This document shows, piece by piece, positions 58,861 through 64,000 of a stretch of 64,000 nt of DNA (within the stretch, counting starts at the first letter, position 1; the number at the start of each line of letters is the position of its first letter). Origin of the DNA: Tessaracoccus lapidicaptus (GTDB taxonomy: Bacteria > Actinomycetota > Actinomycetes > Propionibacteriales > Propionibacteriaceae). The stretch lies in NCBI RefSeq assembly GCF_001693815.1, contig NZ_MBQD01000020.1, forward strand, positions 248,001-312,000, in the 5' to 3' direction. A program made the position numbers and the translations under genes. A model generated the notes under the pieces. It saw nothing but the letters and a program-made list of their open reading frames with translations, searched no databases and had not been told where the DNA came from.

Positions 58861-60348
58861 ATGGCTGACGCGGGCCGATCGATCGAGGTGGCGCTTGAGC
58901 GGGAGCGCAAGTACGAGCTGCCGCCGCGGGCCCGGCTGCGCCTCTCGGAGCTCGGATCCGTCTCGCCGACGAGACGTCTCCGGCTCAGCGCGGAGTACCT
59001 CGACACACCCGAACTCGACCTCTTCCGCCGTGGCATCACGCTGCGCCGGCGCCGCGGCGGCGACGACGACGGCTGGCACCTCAAGACCCCGGCCGACGGG
59101 GGCCATCGCGTCGAGCACCGGATGCCGGGAGCGGCCTGCGAGCGGGTACCGGCCGCGCTCCGCGAGGTCGTCGCGGAGGCGGTGGGGGAGCGGCCGATCC
59201 TGCCGCTGCTCAGACTCCGCACGACGCGCACGGCGACCGAGCTCTTCGACGACACCGGCCGCGCCCGCGCCGAGATCAGCGTCGATGAGGTCCGCGCGAC
59301 CCTGCTGCTGCCGCCCGGAGGGCGCTCGCACTGGATTGAGGCGGAGCTGGAGTTGGCGTCGGACGAACCCGCCGCCACCCTTGACCTCCTCGACGCGGAG
59401 CTCCGCCGGCAGGGACTGATGCCCGCCCGTCACTCCTCGAAGGCCGGCCGGGTCCTCCGCACCATGCACCCGGCCGATGCCGACCGCTCTGCTGTGGGCA
59501 CCGCCCGGGCCGCGGTGTGTCGCGAACTCGGACGGCTGCAACACCTGGAACCCGCGGTGCTGCGGGACGAACCGGAGTCGGTCCACGACGCCAGGGTGGC
59601 GCTCCGACGACTCCGCAGCCTCCTCGGGGCCTACGGGCGCCTGCTCGGGTCCGCCGACGACGTGCGCGCCCTGCGGGTGGAACTTCGCTGGGCCGGACTC
59701 CGGCTCAGCCCAGCACGAGACCTCGAGGTCATGGGGGAGCTGCTCGCCGGAGTGCTGGGGCAACTGCCCGAGGAGAGCAGGGATCGGGCGTCGGCGCTGT
59801 GGGAGCAGGCGTTGGCCGCCCGGACGGAGGAAGCTCGCGGGGACTGCGCCACGGCCCTGGCCACCCGGCGCTGGGACGCGCTGCACGCCCGGATCACGGC
59901 GCTGATCCTCGCCCGCCCGGGCCATGTCGACGAGACAGCCGGCCTCGATGCGCTGCGCCGCCTGGCCGCGGTGCCCCTGGGGCGGGCGGCCCGCCGCTAC
60001 GCGCGTGCCCTGCGCACCCCGTCGATCGGCGCGTGGCACGAGGTCCGCAAGGCCGCCAAGGCGGCCCGATACGCGCTCGAAGCCATCGCCCATCATCCCG
60101 ACGCCACCGCCGCGGACCGGGCGGCCCACGAGACGTGGAAGGCGATCGCCGGCTCGCTGGGGGAGGTTCAGGACGTGGCCGTGGTGCGAGCGGCCCTCCC
60201 CGGCTTCGCCTCCGAGACGTCCGACGCGGACGTGATCGCCGACGTTGATGCGCACCTGGCAGCCCGGGCAGCCGCCGATCTCGCCGAGGCCGATCACCTC
60301 CTGAGTGGAGCAGTCCGCGCGCTCAGGGACTTCCGGCCGGGTAGGTGA
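58861..60348 (+). CDS. CYTH and CHAD domain-containing protein
   Basis: This 495-residue protein joins a CYTH triphosphate tunnel domain (about 8–200) to a CHAD domain (about 215–490). The CYTH signature ExExK is ERERK near residue 13, and basic and acidic strand residues follow (RRLRLSAEYLDTPELDLF). The CHAD domain is helical and histidine/arginine rich (ESVHDARVALRRLRSLLGAYG). CHAD domains bind polyphosphate, so a role in polyphosphate metabolism or granules is plausible. Its 3' end overlaps the convergent DUF488 gene by 26 bases. Confidence 0.9.
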   Translation: MADAGRSIEVALERERKYELPPRARLRLSELGSVSPTRRLRLSAEYLDTPELDLFRRGITLRRRRGGDDDGWHLKTPADGGHRVEHRMPGAACERVPAALREVVAEAVGERPILPLLRLRTTRTATELFDDTGRARAEISVDEVRATLLLPPGGRSHWIEAELELASDEPAATLDLLDAELRRQGLMPARHSSKAGRVLRTMHPADADRSAVGTARAAVCRELGRLQHLEPAVLRDEPESVHDARVALRRLRSLLGAYGRLLGSADDVRALRVELRWAGLRLSPARDLEVMGELLAGVLGQLPEESRDRASALWEQALAARTEEARGDCATALATRRWDALHARITALILARPGHVDETAGLDALRRLAAVPLGRAARRYARALRTPSIGAWHEVRKAAKAARYALEAIAHHPDATAADRAAHETWKAIAGSLGEVQDVAVVRAALPGFASETSDADVIADVDAHLAARAAADLAEADHLLSGAVRALRDFRPGR

Positions 60349-60856
60349 CCACGCCCCCGGCCGTGATCGCGCCCGGCGTCAGCGTCGCGGGGACGGTCCT
60401 GCCGGGGCCCATCAGGTGTGCGACGGCGTGGCCACGAGCCAGGGCGTGGTCGGCGATGATGCGCCGGTGGCAGCGCCACCACACCGCCTCCGAACACATG
60501 ACCGCGACGTCCTCCCCGTCCGACTCGGCCACGAGCCGAGTCAGGCCCTCCTGAAACGCGGGGCCGAGCGCGTGATCCGCGTAGTTGTGGAAGCTCCGGT
60601 TGCGCCAGAGCCCGTTGACGTTGTCGGGCACCTCGCGGGAGACGGGCCGGCGCCCGCCGAGTTCCTCCGCGCGGCGGAATCCGATGCCGTGGGCGGCCAG
60701 GGACTCCGCCAGGCGATCCGCGTCGAAGTGGGGGTAGCGGCGGGAACCCGGGAGCTTGCGGACGTCCACCACCGCGGTCACCCCCGCTGAGTCCAGCCCC
60801 GCGAGGAAGTCGTCGATGCTCCGGTCCGAGTGCCCGACCGTGTACAGCACGGTCAC
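60323..60856 (-). CDS. DUF488 family protein
   Basis: This 177-residue protein shows the DUF488 pattern: YTVGHSDRSIDDFLAGL at the start, VVDVRKLPGSRR, and the Cys/Trp/His motif MCSEAVWWRCHRRIIAD (about 121–137). The family function is unknown. The start is GTG 60856, coupled by four bases (GTGA) to the SDR gene upstream. The two probably form one transcript. Confidence 0.87.
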   Translation of the reverse strand: MTVLYTVGHSDRSIDDFLAGLDSAGVTAVVDVRKLPGSRRYPHFDADRLAESLAAHGIGFRRAEELGGRRPVSREVPDNVNGLWRNRSFHNYADHALGPAFQEGLTRLVAESDGEDVAVMCSEAVWWRCHRRIIADHALARGHAVAHLMGPGRTVPATLTPGAITAGGVVTYPAGSP

Positions 60857-61752
60857 TCCCCGAGCGCGGCGCGGACGGCCTCGCTCACCGTCCGGTGACG
60901 GAAGCTGTACCCCGAGGCCTCGAGCGCGGCCGGGCGCACGTCGGCGTCCGCCGTCAGGAGCGACTCAGCGGCGTCGCGCCCCAGGATGGCCCGGAGGGCG
61001 AACTCCGGGGCGGGGACCAGGTACGGCCGGCGCAGTTCTCGGGCGAGCTCGCGGCCCAGGTCTCCGGCCGTGGCGGGCGTCGGTCCCGTGAGGTTGACGG
61101 GGCCGGTGAGCCCGGCGTCGATGACGTGGCGGATGGCGCCCACTTCGTCGTCGAGCGAGATCCAGGGCCAGAGCTGCCGGCCTGTGCCGATGGGCCCGCC
61201 TAGCCCTAGCCGAGTGAGCAGGATCATCGGCTTCAGCACGGCCTCCGGGTGGACGACGGGGGCTGTTCGCAGGAGAGTGACCCGGGCCGCCGGGCCGGCC
61301 GCGGCCGCTTCCGCCTCCCACGCGACGCACAGGCGCGCCAAGAAGGTGTCCCCCGGGGGTGACGACTCCGTCAGGGTCTGCCCGGGACGAGAGCCGTAGT
61401 ACCCAACGGCCGATCCGGCGAGCAGGCGCGGCGCCTCACTGCCCAGGGCCCTGACGGCCGCCGCGACGGTGCGGGTCGGCACCAGGCGCGACTCCCAGAG
61501 GACGCGACGGTAGGCCGGGGTCCACGGGAGGCGCCCGATGCTCGCGCCGTTGAGGACGACGACGGCCTCCGCCCCGGCCAGCGACGCCGGATCCAGCGGC
61601 CGGCGCCCGGGGTCCCACGCGATCTCGTCGTCGCCCGTTGCGGGGCGCCTGACCAGGCGCCGGACCCGGATCCCGTCGCTCGCCAGGGACCTCATCAGAG
61701 CCCCGCCGATCAGCCCCGACGCCCCCGCGATAACCACCGTGCGTGTCCTCAT
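60853..61752 (-). CDS. TIGR01777-type SDR protein (epimerase-like)
   Basis: This 299-residue protein is an atypical short-chain dehydrogenase of the SDR39U1/TIGR01777 group. It has the NAD(P) motif VVIAGASGLIGGAL (about 5–18), VVVLNGASI, SAVGYYGSR with the active-site tyrosine, and the C-terminal DUF1731 part (LRAILGRDAAESLLTADADVRPAALEASGY, read in pieces). The substrate is unknown. ATG 61752 starts just before the nucleotide motif; the extension upstream has no homology. Confidence 0.9.
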   Translation of the reverse strand: MRTRTVVIAGASGLIGGALMRSLASDGIRVRRLVRRPATGDDEIAWDPGRRPLDPASLAGAEAVVVLNGASIGRLPWTPAYRRVLWESRLVPTRTVAAAVRALGSEAPRLLAGSAVGYYGSRPGQTLTESSPPGDTFLARLCVAWEAEAAAAGPAARVTLLRTAPVVHPEAVLKPMILLTRLGLGGPIGTGRQLWPWISLDDEVGAIRHVIDAGLTGPVNLTGPTPATAGDLGRELARELRRPYLVPAPEFALRAILGRDAAESLLTADADVRPAALEASGYSFRHRTVSEAVRAALGE

Positions 61753-61910
61753 GTGGCCACCCTGCCATGCCGTCGACCGGCTTGGCACCGGATGTTCATC
61801 TCACGAACTTTTTCTCGCGAATCACTTGCACATCGTCGAGAGGCGTGCGAAGGTGGAGCCACGAGCGGTTCAAACCACGTGCCGGCTCCGATCACTCAAG
61901 GATGTTTGAG

Positions 61911-62594
61911 ATGACCATCGCACGTGCCTTCACCGACACCCCCACCCTCTCCCGCGCCGATCGTGAAGCGCGCACGGAGGAGTTGTTCGAGCGACTAGCG
62001 GGGACCACGTCGGAGGCAGAACGCCAGCAGGTGATCGACGAGATCGTCGTCACCAATCTCCCCCTCAGCGAGGCCCTGGCCCGGCGCTACGCCGGCCGTG
62101 GCATCGACCTCGACGACCTCGAGCAGGTCGCTCGCATGGGTCTCGTCTGTGCCGTCCAGAGGTTCCGTACGGGCGGGGCGCCCTTCGTCGCCTTCGCCGT
62201 GCCGACCATCACCGGCGAACTGAAGCGCCACTTCCGCGCAAGCTGGATGGTCCGGCCCCCGCGCCGTCTCCAGGAGTCACCGGGCGACGAGGCCACCAGC
62301 GCCTTCCGCCCCGTCTCGCTCGATGTCGCCGCCACGCGCGCGGACGGCACGACGCCGTTCGAGCTGTCGACCGAGGACCACGACCTCGAACTGATCCCTG
62401 ACCTCATCACGCTGCACCGGGCGATGAAGACCCTGAGCGCCGTCGAGCGGCGCGTCCTCACCCTGCGCTTCGTCGAGGATCTTCCGCAGGCGGAGATCGG
62501 CCGGCGGGTCGGCGTGAGCCAGATGCAGGTGTCCCGGATCCTCAGCCGGGTGCTGGCCGGCCTTCGCGCCGAAATGGAGCCGATGGCGGCCTGA
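61911..62594 (+). CDS. RNA polymerase sigma factor, SigB/SigF family
   Basis: This 227-residue group 3 sigma factor shows region 2 (DLDDLEQVARMGLVCAVQRF), the SigB-type region 3 signature FVAFAVPTITGELKRHFR followed by VRPPRRLQE, and region 4 with the helix-turn-helix LPQAEIGRRVGVSQMQVSRILSRVLAGLR in adjoining pieces. ATG 61911 has AAGGA eight bases upstream; ATG 61902 is too close to it. No anti-sigma or anti-anti-sigma gene is next to it, unlike rsbV–rsbW–sigB. It is the likely reader of the four GTTT/GGGTA promoters in this region. The 158-base gap upstream shows no such promoter for itself. Confidence 0.92.
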   Translation: MTIARAFTDTPTLSRADREARTEELFERLAGTTSEAERQQVIDEIVVTNLPLSEALARRYAGRGIDLDDLEQVARMGLVCAVQRFRTGGAPFVAFAVPTITGELKRHFRASWMVRPPRRLQESPGDEATSAFRPVSLDVAATRADGTTPFELSTEDHDLELIPDLITLHRAMKTLSAVERRVLTLRFVEDLPQAEIGRRVGVSQMQVSRILSRVLAGLRAEMEPMAA

Positions 62595-62598
62595 GCGG

Positions 62599-63099
62599 TC
62601 ACTCCGGGGCGTCGGTCCGGTAGGGAATACCTGCCGGCCGGCGCCCCGCGATCCATGTCGGCAGGGCCCACCACAGGGCGACACACGTGATCCCCGCGAC
62701 AGCCGCCGCGACCCAAGCTGCACCGATGCCCAGCACCACACCGAAGACCAGCGCCGCGACCAGCGTGGTCGCGATCGCCAGCAAGCCGAGTCCGATCCGG
62801 GCGAGGGTGTCTCCGACCCGGACGACCGCGTCCTTGCGGTGCGTCCGGAACAGGGAGCGATGCAGCGAGACGGGGGCGAGGATGAAGAACGTCGCCAGGG
62901 TCGCCGTGGCGACCGCACCGAGGTAGACCAGACGCAGCCCGTCGCCCACCTCCGCGAACCGCTCCTGGAACGGCAGGATCAGCAGGAATCCGCCCAGGAG
63001 CTGGATGCCGGTCTGCGTCACCCGCAGTTCCTGCAGCAACTCGCTGAACTGGCGATCGAGCCGCTCGCCGGGCGTCTCGTCGCGATCGGCGTCGTTCAT
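62599..63099 (-). CDS. DUF6328 family membrane protein
   Basis: This 166-residue protein has a charged N-terminus (RLDRQFSELLQELRVTQTGIQLLGGFLL) and four membrane helices up to about residue 148. The pattern matches DUF6328, a family common in actinobacteria with no known function. ATG 63099 follows AAGGTGGG. It is divergent from the CsbD-like gene and convergent with the sigma gene, four bases away. Confidence 0.8.
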   Translation of the reverse strand: MNDADRDETPGERLDRQFSELLQELRVTQTGIQLLGGFLLILPFQERFAEVGDGLRLVYLGAVATATLATFFILAPVSLHRSLFRTHRKDAVVRVGDTLARIGLGLLAIATTLVAALVFGVVLGIGAAWVAAAVAGITCVALWWALPTWIAGRRPAGIPYRTDAPE

Positions 63100-63145
63100 T
63101 CGCCCACCTTCCCTCAGTTTCACTCCTATTGTCGACTGTGTGCAT

Positions 63146-63171
63146 GTTTCACCGGTCCGATTGCGGGGTAG
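63146..63171 (+). promoter_or_regulatory. SigB/SigF-type promoter for the CsbD-like gene
   Basis: GTTTCA (63146–63151) and GGGTAG (63166–63171) are 14 bases apart. A start near 63,179 would give a leader of about 59 bases with the AAGGAGG ribosome site. Confidence 0.75.
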
Positions 63172-63237
63172 TGGGGGGATAGACGCCGCGGCCACCCCGC
63201 CACGGTGACACGAATCGAAGAACCAAGGAGGAACACC

Positions 63238-63642
63238 ATGGGGATCGACGATCAGATGCGCAAGGCCGCCGACGAGGTGTCGGGACGCGCCAAGGAGATG
63301 TGGGGCGACCTCACCGACAACGAGCGCCTCGAGGCCGAGGGCCGGGCGCAGCACACGGCCGACGACGCCGGTCACGTGGCTGACCACGAACTCGACCCGG
63401 CACGCGCCGATCGGATCACCGACGACGTGTACGACCGCCCCGTCGGAGACCCCGCCCCCTACCTGAGCGGCGAGGACAGCAACCTCCGCGACGAGCTCCG
63501 CGACGACATGGGCCAGGACCCGCGGCGCCGTGACCGCGTCACCGACCCGACCGACGGCAACCTGCGCGACGCGCTCCGTGACGACATGGGCCAGCGCGAC
63601 CCGCTGACAGATCCCAACGCGATCCGTCGCGACCAGATCTGA
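63238..63642 (+). CDS. CsbD-like protein with repeated acidic tail
   Basis: This 134-residue, very hydrophilic protein begins with a CsbD-type module (GIDDQMRKAADEVSGRAKEMWGDLTDNERLEAEGRA in adjoining motifs, residues 2–38). A disordered, Asp/Arg-rich tail follows. The tail holds two copies of NLRDxLRDDMGQ (from residues 82 and 108), 26 residues apart. Proteins of this kind resemble hydrophilins. ATG 63238 follows AAGGAGG by six bases; translation from an earlier codon lacks a ribosome site. The promoter is SigB/SigF-like. Confidence 0.82.
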   Translation: MGIDDQMRKAADEVSGRAKEMWGDLTDNERLEAEGRAQHTADDAGHVADHELDPARADRITDDVYDRPVGDPAPYLSGEDSNLRDELRDDMGQDPRRRDRVTDPTDGNLRDALRDDMGQRDPLTDPNAIRRDQI

Positions 63643-63686
63643 CCTGCACCACCGACTTCCCTCACACCTACTGAAGGAGAAACATC

Positions 63687-63830
63687 ATGGGAACCATCCT
63701 CTGGATCATCGCCGCCGTCCTCGTGATCGCCGGCATCCTCGCGATCGTGCGCAGCCAGCTCGTCTGGGGCATCGTCCTCATCATCCTCGGCCTGCTCGTC
63801 GGCCCCGGCGGCGTCAGCATCTTCACCTGA
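63687..63830 (+). CDS. GPGG-motif small membrane peptide
   Basis: This 47-residue peptide has two hydrophobic segments (about 3–20 and 26–39) and ends LLVGPGGVSIFT. The GPGG end matches a class of small actinobacterial membrane proteins of unknown function. AAGGAG lies six bases before the ATG. It begins 44 bases after the CsbD-like gene with no terminator between, so it is probably on the same stress-induced transcript. Confidence 0.75.
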   Translation: MGTILWIIAAVLVIAGILAIVRSQLVWGIVLIILGLLVGPGGVSIFT

Positions 63831-63850
63831 CGCTCAGGGGGCCACCTCGG

Positions 63851-63889
63851 CTCCAGGTGTGCTTGACTGTGCAGCACAGACACCTGGAG
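63851..63889 (+). repeat. Inverted repeat covering a ribosome site
   Basis: A perfect ten-base inverted repeat CTCCAGGTGT/ACACCTGGAG (63851–63860 and 63880–63889) has a 19-base spacer that can extend the stem (TGCT/AGCA). It may be the terminator of the preceding peptide gene. Its right arm ends inside the GGAGG ribosome site of the next open frame. Confidence 0.6.
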
Positions 63890-63896
63890 GCGAGGC

Positions 63897-64000
63897 ATGG
63901 TCCACGACATTCAGGCGCCTCCCCGGGATCCCCGGGGAGGCGTCGCTGCGTCCGCGGCGAGCGGCGGGGCACCCGCCGACGACCACGCGGCCCGCTCGTC
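63897..64000 (+). CDS. Start of an unidentified CDS, cut by the window end
   Basis: ATG 63897 follows GGAGGCGAGGC and the frame is open to the window end, giving 34 residues (MVHDIQAPPRDPRGG then Ala/Gly-rich). The sequence is low in complexity and not recognisable. It may be the disordered N-terminus of a longer protein. Confidence 0.3.
   Translation, partial: MVHDIQAPPRDPRGGVAASAASGGAPADDHAARS

Overview
The window is high-GC DNA from a Gram-positive actinobacterium. The strongest evidence is gene order. The runs apt–rel, MBL–hisS–aspS, rarA–alaS–ruvX–mltG–aroE, aroC–aroK–aroB–efp–nusB, carA–carB–pyrF–mihF–gmk–rpoZ–metK–priA–fmt–rsmB–rpe and PAC2–metH–HAD–trmI all follow the order known from mycobacteria and other actinobacteria. 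mihF is an actinobacterial signature gene, and the PriA protein is the helicase-degenerate actinobacterial form. The content would fit the Propionibacteriales, but the genus cannot be fixed from this sequence. There is no rRNA, CRISPR array, insertion sequence, integrase or prophage, and no gene-free stretch reaches 300 bases.

Layout. 1–8.6 kb: the end of apt, a two-helix K+ channel, the (p)ppGpp synthetase/hydrolase, a DUF349 protein, an MBL-fold hydrolase, hisS and aspS. 8.8–16.4 kb: a Bcr/CflA exporter, rarA, two small membrane proteins, alaS, ruvX and mltG. 16.3–21 kb: aroE, aroC, aroK and aroB (chorismate synthesis), then efp and nusB. 21–27.4 kb: carA, carB, pyrD and pyrF (pyrimidines). 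27.4–34.8 kb: mihF, gmk, rpoZ, metK, priA, fmt, rsmB and rpe. 34.8–43.9 kb: PAC2, metH, a HAD phosphatase, trmI, tyrA, cmk and der. tRNA-Pro(GGG) lies at 43,981.

After the tRNA the content changes from syntenic housekeeping genes to stress, osmotic and envelope functions (44–64 kb). These are a ThrE-type exporter, a DUF305 membrane protein, a gluABCD-like amino-acid ABC importer, CsbD, a DUF892 ferritin-like protein, a Tat-dependent multicopper oxidase, a cold-shock protein, a KtrB/KtrA potassium system, an osmoprotectant ABC importer, a CYTH–CHAD protein, DUF488, an SDR protein, a SigB/SigF-family sigma factor, a DUF6328 membrane protein, a second CsbD-like protein with a repeated tail, and a 47-residue GPGG-type membrane peptide.

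Two regulatory patterns stand out. First, four genes of the 44–64 kb region (DUF305, csbD, DUF892, CsbD-like) have sequences resembling SigB/SigF promoters: GTTT-type -35 and GGGTA-type -10 hexamers 13–14 bases apart. The only alternative sigma gene in the window is of the matching family and lies in the same region, which suggests a local general-stress regulon. Second, many genes have a TANNNT -10 hexamer ending 6–9 bases before the start codon, the signature of leaderless mRNAs. In four intergenic spaces of 30–69 bases, two such promoters face outward and serve divergent genes.
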